48,200 nucleotides of DNA from Bacteroidales bacterium UBA1181 (GTDB taxonomy: Bacteria; Bacteroidota; Bacteroidia; Bacteroidales; Paludibacteraceae). The DNA lies in the NCBI GenBank assembly GCA_002310215.1, contig DBYR01000009.1, forward strand, positions 1 to 48,200. Reading direction: 5' to 3'. Shown piece by piece: positions 34,122 to 42,437 of the stretch; the stretch's first letter is position 1; each line of letters opens with the position of its first letter. The notes under the pieces were generated by a model. The model worked only from the letters and a program-made list of their open reading frames with translations. It made no database searches and was not told the origin of the DNA. The translations under genes were made by a program, and so were the position numbers.

Positions 34122-34727
34122 ATGAAAAAGCCCCCATTATTATTTATTTTCGCAGTTCTTTTCGCTCTATTGGCCACATCATGTGAGAAGGCTACCATAC
34201 CAGGTGTTTCTGACGAAGAGGTCAAGAAGGAGGATATTCTCGGCGGATGGGGCAACGCTGAAATCCGTTGTTATATGGATCATAAAGAGAATCTTTTTGC
34301 AAGCAGATTAAAGAGCAACATGCAGAATAACCTCAAAAAAAGGGCGGAAGGGTCTGCCTTGTACATCACTCTGGATTCGGTTTATTTCATAGAGCGGCAC
34401 GAAACGGGCTATCACTATGTGAAGGCGATCAGCTCATACGAACTTCTGCCCAATCCTATGCGCATCGAGTTACAGAACGACCATCTGATGTTCAACGCGT
34501 ACGCTCCGAAGTTATATATCCAGATAGAGAACGGCAAGCTCTGCTTATGTCTTATGAAAGACGAGGTGATGAAATTGCTCGAGGATGATGGGTCGGTCTC
34601 CTCGTATATGGGTCTGATCCGTAGCAACATCGATGATGCGCAGTTTAAATTCTATTATCGACGAAACAGTTTGGACATATACCAGGACATTGAGAGCGGT
34701 CACTATGTACACACTGCTTGGGAATAA
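34122..34727 (+). CDS. Hypothetical lipoprotein
   Basis: A 201-residue lipoprotein with signal peptide KKPPLLFIFAVLFALLATSC, Cys21 as the lipid site. The mature part is beta-rich with a motif EDILGGWGNAEIRCYMDHK at the start, reminiscent of small lipocalin-like Bacteroidota lipoproteins, but I cannot assign a family. It lies between prfB and ddl with no overlap. No function is inferred. Confidence 0.75.
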   Translation: MKKPPLLFIFAVLFALLATSCEKATIPGVSDEEVKKEDILGGWGNAEIRCYMDHKENLFASRLKSNMQNNLKKRAEGSALYITLDSVYFIERHETGYHYVKAISSYELLPNPMRIELQNDHLMFNAYAPKLYIQIENGKLCLCLMKDEVMKLLEDDGSVSSYMGLIRSNIDDAQFKFYYRRNSLDIYQDIESGHYVHTAWE

Positions 34728-34771
34728 CGACAAGGAGAAAAAGAATTAACCAATCACAATAGCATATACCA

Positions 34772-35752
34772 ATGAAGAAAAAAATAGCAATCGTGGCTGG
34801 AGGTGACCAGTCTGAATTGGAGGTCTCCCTGAGAAGTGCGGCAGGCCTTTACTCATTCATCGATAAGGAGAGATATGACTTGTTTATCGTCACCATCGTA
34901 GGAACCGATTGGAAGGTGGAATATGATGGGAAGAAATATGACATTGACAAAAACGACTTCTCCTTCACGGATAGTCAAGGGAAGAAGACCCGCTTCGACT
35001 TCGCTTACATCACTATCCATGGTGTGCCTGGAGAGGACGGCAAACTGCAGGGATACTTCGATTTGCTTCGCATTCCGTACTCTTGTTGCGGTGTGCTGGC
35101 GGCTTCCCTCACCTTCAATAAATTTTTCTGCAATAAATTCCTGAACGAGTTCAACGTGCCAAGCGCCAAGTCCATCCTCCTCAACAAGGGTGACAAGGTA
35201 GTTCCTCAGGAGATCGAGGACCAGTTAGGCATGCCTATCTTCGTGAAGCCTAACGGAGGCGGTAGCAGCTACGGAACCTCCAAGGTGAAGACGAAGGAGG
35301 GTATCCAAGCGGCCGTTCAGGCTGCCCTCGTCGAGAGCGACCAGGTCATCATCGAGTCCTTCATGCAAGGAACGGAGATCACCTGCGGCGTCTACAAGAC
35401 GAAGGATAAGACCGTTGTCTTCCCTATCACCGAGGTGGTCAGCAAGAACGAGTTCTTCGACACGGACGCCAAATACAACGGCGCGGTGGAGGAGATCACG
35501 CCAGCCAGACTCTCCCAAGTGGTGACGGACCGTGTGCAACGCCTCACCTCTATGATTTATGACTACATCGGGGCGAAAGGTATCATCCGCGTCGACTACA
35601 TCATCACCGAAGGGGATAAGATCAACCTCTTGGAGGTCAACACCACCCCAGGTATGACCGCCACCAGCTTCATCCCGCAGCAGGTACGCGCCGCCGGATT
35701 GGACATCAAGGATGTGATGACGGATATCATCGAAAACGAACTGACAAAATAG
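34772..35752 (+). CDS. ddl: D-alanine--D-alanine ligase
   Basis: A 326-residue ATP-grasp enzyme that makes D-Ala-D-Ala for peptidoglycan. Signatures are ITIHGVPGEDGKLQGYFDLL (about 81-100), MPIFVKPNGGGSSYGTSKV (about 153-171), IESFMQGTEITCGV and INLLEVNTTPGMTATSFIPQQ (about 287-307, metal ligands). The usual HGxxGEDG is HGVPGEDG here. The length is normal. In many Bacteroidales ddl lies beside the PASTA/rluD pair; here it is followed by mrp with 10 bases between. Confidence 0.94.
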   Translation: MKKKIAIVAGGDQSELEVSLRSAAGLYSFIDKERYDLFIVTIVGTDWKVEYDGKKYDIDKNDFSFTDSQGKKTRFDFAYITIHGVPGEDGKLQGYFDLLRIPYSCCGVLAASLTFNKFFCNKFLNEFNVPSAKSILLNKGDKVVPQEIEDQLGMPIFVKPNGGGSSYGTSKVKTKEGIQAAVQAALVESDQVIIESFMQGTEITCGVYKTKDKTVVFPITEVVSKNEFFDTDAKYNGAVEEITPARLSQVVTDRVQRLTSMIYDYIGAKGIIRVDYIITEGDKINLLEVNTTPGMTATSFIPQQVRAAGLDIKDVMTDIIENELTK

Positions 35753-35762
35753 ACTGAGCGAT

Positions 35763-36869
35763 ATGGCCCTTTATCCGCAACTGATTTTAGATGCGTTGAA
35801 GCATGTGCGCTACCCCGGGAACGGAGTGGATGTCGTCACGGCCGGCATGGTGGACGATAACATACGCATTGAGGGGAACAAGGTATCCTTCTCCCTTCTG
35901 CTGGACAAACCCAACGACCCCTTCGCCAAGTCACTGGTGAAGGCTTCCGAACAGGCCATACTCACCTACGTGGGCAAGGAGGTGGATATCGTGGGGAACA
36001 TCGGCATAAACTATAAGACACAACTGCCTCCGCAACCTGCGAAGTTGCTTCCTCAGGTGAAGAACATCATCGCGGTATCGTCCGGCAAGGGAGGCGTGGG
36101 CAAATCCACCGTCTCGTCCAACCTCGCCGTGGCTTTGGCGAACGAAGGTTACAAGGTCGGATTGCTGGATGCGGACATCTTCGGTCCGTCCGTTCCGAAA
36201 ATGTTCGGGTTGGAGGATGCGAGACCCTATCTGGAACCCGTGGAGGGAAGAGAGCTTATCCGTCCGGAGGAGAAATACGGTGTGAAGATGCTCTCCATCG
36301 GCTTCTTCGTCGACCCGAACAATGCGGTGCTCTGGCGTGGCGGCATGGCCAGCAATGCGCTGAAACAACTTATATCGGACGCCAACTGGGGCGAACTGGA
36401 CTTCTTCATCGTGGACCTACCCCCAGGCACCAGTGACATACACCTCACCATGGTGCAGACCGTCGCGATCACAGGTGCGATCGTTGTCAGCACACCTCAG
36501 GAGGTGGCCTTGGCGGATGCCCGCAAGGGAATCAGCATGTTCATGGGAGAGAAGGTGAATGTGCCTATCTTAGGGCTTGTGGAGAACATGGCATGGTTCA
36601 CTCCGGCGGAGTTGCCGAACAACAAATATTATCTCTTCGGGAAGGAAGGCTGCAAACGCTTGGCGGAGGAGCTGAACATCCCGCTGTTGGGGCAGATTCC
36701 TATCGTGCAGAGCATCTGCGAGGGAGGCGACAACGGAGAACCTGTCGCTTGCAACCCGGACTCCATCACCGGACAGGCCTTCGCCGAGTTGGCGAGAAAG
36801 GTCGTGCGGCAAGTGGAAATCAGGAACGAGACATTGCCTGAGACAAAGAAAGTGGACGTGAAGCGCTGA
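35763..36869 (+). CDS. Mrp/NBP35-family iron-sulfur scaffold ATPase
   Basis: A 368-residue P-loop ATPase (ApbC/Mrp). A DUF59/MIP18-like domain occupies about residues 1-85. The nucleotide-binding domain starts with IIAVSSGKGGVGKSTVSSNLA (about 101-121, deviant Walker A) and has DADIFGPSVPKMFG and IVDLPPGTSDIHLTM. Mrp proteins carry and transfer 4Fe-4S clusters. In enterobacterial Mrp a CxxC pair after VENM binds the cluster; here the equivalent, VENMAWFTPAELPNNKYYLFG, has no CxxC, so cluster binding must differ if it happens. It is followed by a strong terminator. Confidence 0.9.
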   Translation: MALYPQLILDALKHVRYPGNGVDVVTAGMVDDNIRIEGNKVSFSLLLDKPNDPFAKSLVKASEQAILTYVGKEVDIVGNIGINYKTQLPPQPAKLLPQVKNIIAVSSGKGGVGKSTVSSNLAVALANEGYKVGLLDADIFGPSVPKMFGLEDARPYLEPVEGRELIRPEEKYGVKMLSIGFFVDPNNAVLWRGGMASNALKQLISDANWGELDFFIVDLPPGTSDIHLTMVQTVAITGAIVVSTPQEVALADARKGISMFMGEKVNVPILGLVENMAWFTPAELPNNKYYLFGKEGCKRLAEELNIPLLGQIPIVQSICEGGDNGEPVACNPDSITGQAFAELARKVVRQVEIRNETLPETKKVDVKR

Positions 36870-36904
36870 TACGGGGAAGTACGAAACGTTATGACATTAT
36901 ATTT

Positions 36905-36939
36905 TGGCAAGGCGAACATATTCACCTTGCCATTTTTTT
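36905..36939 (+). terminator. Rho-independent terminator after mrp
   Basis: TGGCAAGG (36905-36912) pairs perfectly with CCTTGCCA (36925-36932), followed by seven T. Confidence 0.9.
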
Positions 36940-37305
36940 GTGAACATGGTAGGGCTTATGCGCACCTATGTGATACGCCGTCCGTTCAGTCCGAAGGATG
37001 ATAATGAGTAAGACATGAGGGGTGAAAAGGGTTACAAACGAGGCCCAAAACATCTATTTTGATATTTGTCAATAAGAATATCGTGTTAATAATTCCTAAT
37101 CGAATATAATTTTATTAAATTTGTGAAAAGGGCATACGGGAGGGGTTAAGAGAAACCTGAAATTCCGTGATGTAAGTCGCAGGAAGTGTTGATGTAAGAA
37201 TAAGGGCATATTATGTATTTAAGATATTTCTTGTTTGGTGGATGTAGGTTTGCGACATTATAGGCTCTGTTTGTTTGGATGTGTAACGTTCAAAATATAA
37301 CGCTT

Positions 37306-37383
37306 ATGAGGATTCAACTACTATTTATCTATGCGGCGATTTTTCTCTTGTCGTGGGCATGGCTGACGTTGTTGGTGCCATGA
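37306..37383 (+). CDS. Possible 25-residue hydrophobic membrane peptide
   Basis: A very short frame starting MRIQLLFIYAAIFLLSWAW and ending in LVP, a single predicted membrane helix. It lies 53 bases downstream of a TAGGTTTG box at 37245-37252. No homologue is recognised, and a chance ORF cannot be excluded. It is listed because nothing else accounts for this transcribable region. Confidence 0.3.
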   Translation: MRIQLLFIYAAIFLLSWAWLTLLVP

Positions 37384-37477
37384 CGGGAGGTGTGATTTTA
37401 CCGCGAACAAGGAAGTAATTTGTAAGGGCATTTCCTATGTCCATGATGTGTATGGTGATTAGCACAAGTGTGCGACT

Positions 37478-37519
37478 GTTTTCATAGGGGCGGGCAAACT
37501 GCCCGTCCATTATGAAAAC
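37478..37519. repeat. 42-base inverted repeat
   Basis: GTTTTCATA (37478-37486) pairs with TATGAAAAC (37511-37519), enclosing a second 9-bp stem GGGCGGGCA/TGCCCGTCC (one G-U pair) with a 3-base loop. It has no T-tract, so it is not a standard terminator. Confidence 0.75.
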
Positions 37520-37657
37520 GGTTATGAATCTGGTAACAAAGTATTTATAAAACATATAAGCAATGAAACAAAGAGGGGGATTTCCCTCCCGCAAAATAGC
37601 AAAAGCATATACTACAAGATACAATTAAATCTTCTAAACTCAATTACAAGTACGATT

Positions 37658-37690
37658 GGGGTGTTTTGTGAAAAGCGCCCCTTTTCTTTT
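37658..37690 (+). terminator. Terminator upstream of argD
   Basis: GGGG (37658-37661) and a TTTT/AAAA inner stem pair with CCCC (37678-37681), followed by TTTTCTTTT. It closes whatever is transcribed from the intergenic region. Confidence 0.6.
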
Positions 37691-37823
37691 GCCTTCCAGT
37701 GAACTAAGCATGAAGAGTTAAGGGTTGAGAATTGCGGGGATATCACATTAATTTTGTAATTTCGCGACGTCGGCCGGATAGTCCGCCGGCTTGGTTAAAA
37801 AGAAGTGTAATAATATTTTCTAT

Positions 37824-38960
37824 ATGAAACTTTTCGATGTATATCCTCTCTTCGACGTGAATATCGTGAAGGGGAAAGGTTGTAAGGTATGGGACGACAA
37901 GGGTCAGGAGTACCTTGATTTGTACGGTGGTCACGCTGTCATCAGCATCGGGCATTGCCACCCTCACTACGTGGAGATGATGACGAAGCAGCTGAATGCG
38001 CTTGGCTTCTATTCCAACTCCGTGATCAACAAACTGCAGGTTCAGTTGGCTGAACGCTTGGGCAAGGCCAGCGGTTACGAGGACTACCAGTTCTTCATGA
38101 TCAACTCCGGTGCGGAGGCGAACGAGAACGCCCTCAAGCTCTCCTCCTTCTACAACGGACGTACCCGCGTGCTCTCTTCCGACAAGGCGTTCCACGGACG
38201 TACTTCCTTGGCAGTCGAGGTGACCAACAACCCGAAGATCATCGCCCCTATCAACGACAACGGTCATGTCACCTTCCTTCCGTTGAATGACTTGGACGCT
38301 TGGGTGAAGGAGATCAAGAAAGGGGACGTCTGCGCCGTCATCGTGGAGTGTATCCAAGGCGTGGGCGGCATCCGTATGGTGACGAAAGAGTTTCTCCAGG
38401 GCCTCCGCAAGGTTTGCGACGAATATAACACTGTGCTGATCTGCGACGAGATCCAATGTGGATATGGCCGTTCGGGCAAATTCTTCGCCCACCAACACTT
38501 GGACGTTAAGCCGGACCTCATCACGGTGGCGAAGGGCATCGGCAACGGTTTCCCTGTCGCTGGCTTGCTCATCGCTCCTAAATTCACCCCTGTATACGGA
38601 CAGCTGGGTACGACGTTCGGCGGTAACCACATGGCTTGCACGGCTGGCTTGGCGGTGCTCGACGTGATGGAGCAGGAGAACCTCGTGGCGAACGCTGCCG
38701 AGGTGGGAGACTACATCATGCAACAGCTGAAGGCGGCTAAACTGCCTCACATCACGGATATCCGTGGACGTGGCTTGATGATCGGTATCGAGTTGGATTG
38801 CCCTCATAAGGAGATCCGTAGCAAACTGGTCTTCGAACAACATGTCTTCACGGGCTGCAGTGGAACGAACGTGCTTCGCCTCTTGCCGCCTCTCTGCTTG
38901 ACGAAGGCGGAGGCCGACGAGTTCATCGCGCGCCTCAAGACCGTGCTGACCAATGCCTAA
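37824..38960 (+). CDS. argD: Acetylornithine/succinylornithine aminotransferase
   Basis: A 378-residue class III PLP aminotransferase of arginine synthesis. Signatures are LDLYGGHAVISIGHCHPHYV, INSGAEANENALKL (about 88-101), VLICDEIQCGYGRSGKF and the PLP lysine in ITVAKGIGNGFP (about 235-246). The start ATG 37824 (MKLFDVYPLFDVN) matches the usual Bacteroidales N-terminus; the longer frame from 37791 adds unrelated residues. In Bacteroides the pathway runs through N-succinyl intermediates, so succinylornithine may be the substrate. The HisIE-like gene follows by 30 bases. Confidence 0.9.
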   Translation: MKLFDVYPLFDVNIVKGKGCKVWDDKGQEYLDLYGGHAVISIGHCHPHYVEMMTKQLNALGFYSNSVINKLQVQLAERLGKASGYEDYQFFMINSGAEANENALKLSSFYNGRTRVLSSDKAFHGRTSLAVEVTNNPKIIAPINDNGHVTFLPLNDLDAWVKEIKKGDVCAVIVECIQGVGGIRMVTKEFLQGLRKVCDEYNTVLICDEIQCGYGRSGKFFAHQHLDVKPDLITVAKGIGNGFPVAGLLIAPKFTPVYGQLGTTFGGNHMACTAGLAVLDVMEQENLVANAAEVGDYIMQQLKAAKLPHITDIRGRGLMIGIELDCPHKEIRSKLVFEQHVFTGCSGTNVLRLLPPLCLTKAEADEFIARLKTVLTNA

Positions 38961-38990
38961 GGGCTTTCGTAAAACGTAAAAAATATAACT

Positions 38991-39560
38991 ATGCATATAA
39001 TTCAAGCGGTTGTGCAGGATGTGCGCACCAAACAGATCCTTCGCGTGGGCTTCGTCAATGACGAGGCGATCGCGAAGATGGAGGCGGAGAAGGTGGTTTA
39101 CTTGCTGAACAGTGACCAATCCGCCTTGGAAGCCATCACGGGCGGAGAGTACTTCAAGCCGGTGGCGGTGGACTCCCTGGTCTACAACGTGGAGAAAACC
39201 GCGGTGATCATCAAGGCTTTGCCGGAGGGTTCCACCACGGGCGCGGATACGTTCCGTGGCGACAAGAACATCGAAGACCTCGCTTTCCTCTCCTACCTCC
39301 AGGACTTCATCGAGAAGCGTAAACGTGAGATGCCGGAGGGTTCCTATACGACCAAACTCTTCACGAAAGGCGTGAACAAGATCTCCCAAAAGGTGGGCGA
39401 GGAGGCTGTCGAGACCATCATCGAAGCCACCAACGGAACGGGCGAGCAGTTCCTCTACGAATCGTCCGACCTGATCTACCACCTGATCGTCCTGCTCACG
39501 GAGAAGGGCTATAGAATTGAGGACCTGGCGAGGGAATTGAAGGCTCGTCACAAGGAATAA
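38991..39560 (+). CDS. HisIE-like protein: degenerate HisI domain + phosphoribosyl-ATP pyrophosphohydrolase
   Basis: A 189-residue protein with the HisIE layout. The C-terminal half (about 95-189) is an intact-looking HisE phosphoribosyl-ATP diphosphatase (LQDFIEKRKREMPEGSYTTK, KVGEEAVETIIEA 134-146, YESSDLIYHLIVLL). The N-terminal half (1-90) aligns with HisI cyclohydrolase (IQAVVQDVRTKQILRVGFVN) but lacks its catalytic features. The WxKGxTSGN block is replaced by ALEAITGGEYF, the DCDxD metal site by VYNVEK at 64-69, and CHTG by STTG at 81-84. It should therefore do only the HisE step, or something else. It is outside any his operon, between argD and a DjlA-like gene. Confidence 0.8.
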   Translation: MHIIQAVVQDVRTKQILRVGFVNDEAIAKMEAEKVVYLLNSDQSALEAITGGEYFKPVAVDSLVYNVEKTAVIIKALPEGSTTGADTFRGDKNIEDLAFLSYLQDFIEKRKREMPEGSYTTKLFTKGVNKISQKVGEEAVETIIEATNGTGEQFLYESSDLIYHLIVLLTEKGYRIEDLARELKARHKE

Positions 39561-39566
39561 TTCCTC

Positions 39567-40427
39567 ATGGTGGAAAATTTGATAATAGTCTTCTCACTAT
39601 CTCTCCTTCTTCTATTCATCGCCATCTGGGTTATTTCACCGTTTTGGTTTCAGTGGAAGCAGGATAGAAACGAAGCGACATTGTCCCAAATGAAGACCTT
39701 CACCCGTAAGAGTGATGATGATCTATTCCCGAAAGGGTTGTTTACTAAAGAGACGAAGCGGGCGATACGCGCGATCGCCATATTGTTCGCCATCATCATG
39801 CGGAGGGACGATAAAATATTGGCCTCCGAAGCCTTGGTGGCGCATGAATACTTCGACAAAAGGTTCAAGGCTTCCCATTACCTGAAAAGGTTCAAAGAGG
39901 ACAAGAAGGTGTTACGCACCTTGCTGAAGGATTATCTGAAAGGCAAATTGCCCACGTTCAGGGATTGTGCTTTGACTGTCCTGAAAGCGGGGGTTCCATA
40001 CGAGGCACGGTTGGAGCTTTTGGAATATCTCTTCAAGACCGCCTATGCCTCCGAGGGCATCTGCGACGCCGAAATGGTGAAGTTGCGTGAGATCGCGGAG
40101 TTCCTTCTCATCAAGGAGTGGGACCTCCTCTCCCTGGAGTACAAGTATGAGTTCAGGAGGAGGGAATCCGCCGATAGGCAAAAGGAGAACCAACGCCTCA
40201 ACCAACTATCCGAAAGCATCATGCAACAGGCGTACCTTACCTTGGGCGTGGCGTCGGATGCTACGGATGACGAAGTGAGGGCGGCGTACCGTGAGATCGT
40301 GAAGGTTTGCCACCCGGACAAACTGACCGAGAAGGCGGGCTCCAAAGAGTGGGAGGAGAAGGTTGTGCGCTTCCGCCATACCGTTGAGGCCTATCACATG
40401 GTCTGTGATACCAGAAATATCTCATAA
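39567..40427 (+). CDS. DjlA-like membrane J-domain protein (TerB + DnaJ)
   Basis: A 286-residue membrane co-chaperone. It has one N-terminal membrane segment (about 4-28, LIIVFSLSLLLLFIAIWVIS), a TerB-like helical domain (about 60-185, with the charged helices typical of DjlA) and a C-terminal J domain (about 220-284, AYLTLGVASDATDDEVRAAY and the HPD in KVCHPDKL). J domains stimulate DnaK's ATPase. The order matches E. coli DjlA. It starts six bases after the HisIE-like stop and is probably in the argD transcript. Confidence 0.88.
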   Translation: MVENLIIVFSLSLLLLFIAIWVISPFWFQWKQDRNEATLSQMKTFTRKSDDDLFPKGLFTKETKRAIRAIAILFAIIMRRDDKILASEALVAHEYFDKRFKASHYLKRFKEDKKVLRTLLKDYLKGKLPTFRDCALTVLKAGVPYEARLELLEYLFKTAYASEGICDAEMVKLREIAEFLLIKEWDLLSLEYKYEFRRRESADRQKENQRLNQLSESIMQQAYLTLGVASDATDDEVRAAYREIVKVCHPDKLTEKAGSKEWEEKVVRFRHTVEAYHMVCDTRNIS

Positions 40428-40463
40428 TCAATATTTTATAAAAAATATCCGTCTGAAATCCTC

Positions 40464-41276
40464 ATGAGGTTTTGCGCATGTGTCATCGCATATTATCCTG
40501 ACGAGCAGCTGTTGCGGAAGAACGTGGCTTGTTACCGTGAGTTCGCCGAGAAGGTCTTCATCTGGCAAAACACGCCTTTGCGGGACCGTCACGAACTGGG
40601 CGGGTTGGGCGATAATGTGGAATGGCTGGGCGAGGAGGACAACGTGGGCATCTCCCGCGCCCTGAACGCTGTGTTGAGGCGTTGCCAAGAGGAGGGGATC
40701 GATTACCTGCTCACCATGGACCAGGACAGCCAATTCGTGGATTTCAGCTATTACCTCCGCCAAATCGAGAGCCAACTGCCTGCTGAACGGACCGTCTCGT
40801 TCGCTCCTGTGTCGCCTGGCGAATCCGCCACCCCGGGATGCTTCGAGCCTAAGAACTACGTCATCACCTCCGGCTCCATGGTCAACGTGCCGCTAGCGCT
40901 GTCGATCGGTGGTTACCGTGAGGAGTTTCTGGTGGATGGTATCGACATGGACTTCTGTTTCAAGGCGCAAAAGGCTGGGCTACAGGTAGTGATGGTGGGC
41001 GGTGCGACGCTCCGTCAGCGCTTCGGCGAGACCATCAAGGTGGGCGACAAGGAGATCGTTTCCTACCCGCCTAAGCGTCTGTACACTATCGTGAAGTCAC
41101 AGTGGATGCTATGGGCGGATTACCCGCAATACTTTAGAAAACTACACTTCCTGAAAATCTTCTACTTAGGTGAACCCTATCATATACTATTTTTCCAAAA
41201 GGATAAGTGCCGCAAGCTATGGGCCATTCTCAGGGCCACCGTCTCAGGCCTGCGCTACCGAATCGCTCATTTATGA
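40464..41276 (+). CDS. Glycosyltransferase family 2 (rhamnosyltransferase-like)
   Basis: A 270-residue GT2 protein with MRFCACVIAYYPDEQLL at the start and the sub-family motif LTMDQDSQF (about 90-98), which resembles rhamnosyltransferases such as RfbN. GYREEFLVDGIDMDFCFKAQ (about 153-172) is the acceptor-side motif. It probably adds a deoxysugar to a surface glycan; the substrate is unknown. Its last 10 bases overlap the convergent MFS gene. Confidence 0.85.
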   Translation: MRFCACVIAYYPDEQLLRKNVACYREFAEKVFIWQNTPLRDRHELGGLGDNVEWLGEEDNVGISRALNAVLRRCQEEGIDYLLTMDQDSQFVDFSYYLRQIESQLPAERTVSFAPVSPGESATPGCFEPKNYVITSGSMVNVPLALSIGGYREEFLVDGIDMDFCFKAQKAGLQVVMVGGATLRQRFGETIKVGDKEIVSYPPKRLYTIVKSQWMLWADYPQYFRKLHFLKIFYLGEPYHILFFQKDKCRKLWAILRATVSGLRYRIAHL

Positions 41277-42430
41277 TTCTTCAGCCGGAAGGTGAGGATG
41301 GACATGATGACGGTTAGTCCGAAGACATATCCGTAGGCGACCCTCATGCTGGTCATCTCGGCGATGGTGCCGATGAGGAACGGACCGAAGAGGAAGGCCG
41401 TGCTGCTGACCGTATTGACCATGGCGATACCCATGCCCGGATTGACGCCTTTCTGCTTCCCCGCCAAGCTATAGATGATCGGCACGAGGCAAGAGATGCC
41501 CAATCCGGCGATGAAGAAACCGACGGAGGCGCAGACGAAGCTGACGTTGTAGATGATGGTGAGGATACCGATGGCGGTGAGGAGGCTGCTCCAGAAGAGG
41601 ATGGTCGGGTCGCTGTAATGCTTGCGCAGCCTGTCGCCGAAGGATCTGCCGATGGCCATGAAGGCGGCGTAGATGGTCAATCCAAGCGGGGCGAGGTTCT
41701 CTGGTATATCGACGATGGTCTTCATGTAGACGGTGCTCCAGTTGGTGAAACTACCCTCCGTAACCCTCGAGCAGAGGGCGATGAAGGCGATCAGGAGCAG
41801 TATGCCCTTAGGCAATATGAGGAAGGGACGCTTCTCCACCCGCTCCGTCCGGGTGATGGTCTCCTGCAGGAAGAAACGACGGATGTAGAAGATGACGGCC
41901 ACGCTGAAGAGCGCGACGCTGAGATGGTGCACATAGACGGGGAACCCGTAGGTGATGAAGAGGATGCTGAGCAACGCGCCGCAGCACACCCCCACGTAGT
42001 AGAGCGCATGGAACATCGAGACGACAGGCCGCTTGTAGGCGTTCTCCACCAGGATGGAGTTACCATTGATGGCGACGTCCGTGATGGTCACGAGCATGCC
42101 GTAGAGGGCGCAGAAAGGGAAGACGAGCAACTTATGGGGCATGAGCGTCATCAGGGGAAGCAGCAGCATGTAGGCGTAGCTCAGCGCCGTGAGTTTCTTG
42201 CTGCCGAACCGTGCGGAGAGGTGGCAACACATCGGGGTGATGATGAGGGAGCCGATCGCCATGCTGAGCGGAATGTAGCTCAGCTCGCGGATGGACATCC
42301 CGTAGTGCGCGTTGATGGCCGGGTAGCGGGAGACGAGCGAGGCGTAGACGAAGCCCATCATGAAATATTGCGTCAGCAAGGCATACCTGGCATGATGCTT
42401 GGTCGCCGTGATTTTGTTAGATTCCATCAA
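41267..42430 (-). CDS. Major facilitator superfamily transporter
   Basis: A 387-residue MFS permease with about 12 membrane helices, of the YbjJ/FucP-like sugar-permease type. The N-terminal half has YFMMGFVYASLVSRYP and the conserved loop HLSARFGSKKL between helices 2 and 3. A second cytoplasmic loop precedes the C-terminal half, which has GRSFGDRLRKHY. The substrate is unknown. The stop is convergent with the GT2 gene and the upstream neighbour is a small hypothetical gene seven bases away, suggesting an operon of two. Confidence 0.85.
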   Translation of the reverse strand: MMESNKITATKHHARYALLTQYFMMGFVYASLVSRYPAINAHYGMSIRELSYIPLSMAIGSLIITPMCCHLSARFGSKKLTALSYAYMLLLPLMTLMPHKLLVFPFCALYGMLVTITDVAINGNSILVENAYKRPVVSMFHALYYVGVCCGALLSILFITYGFPVYVHHLSVALFSVAVIFYIRRFFLQETITRTERVEKRPFLILPKGILLLIAFIALCSRVTEGSFTNWSTVYMKTIVDIPENLAPLGLTIYAAFMAIGRSFGDRLRKHYSDPTILFWSSLLTAIGILTIIYNVSFVCASVGFFIAGLGISCLVPIIYSLAGKQKGVNPGMGIAMVNTVSSTAFLFGPFLIGTIAEMTSMRVAYGYVFGLTVIMSILTFRLKNHK

Positions 42431-42437
42431 TCGACAA

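Larger units (their letters stand above)
36940..37823. other. Long intergenic region with micro-ORFs and inverted repeats
   Basis: Nearly 900 bases without a recognised gene. It contains -7-like boxes TAAATTTG (37116-37123) and TAGGTTTG (37245-37252), a 25-codon hydrophobic ORF (37306-37383), a 42-base inverted repeat (37478-37519), two further tiny frames (12 codons from 37512; 21 codons from 37563, basic) and a terminator near 37658. A -7-like TAATTTCG at 37757-37764 probably serves argD. The 99-codon minus frame at 37325-37624 looks like chance. Confidence 0.5.

Noticed and set aside
37325..37624. 99-codon minus-strand ORF in the intergenic region
   Set aside because: No family resemblance, atypical composition and it runs across a strong inverted repeat; regarded as chance.
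37563..37690. Arginine attenuator upstream of argD (21-codon basic frame plus terminator)
   Set aside because: The frame has only three scattered Arg codons and the competing stem is weak (a 2-base bulge and few pairs); not convincing next to the leu attenuator.
37743..39551. 602-codon minus-strand ORF
   Set aside because: Antisense to argD and the HisIE-like gene; His/Arg/Val-rich composition is typical of a shadow frame.
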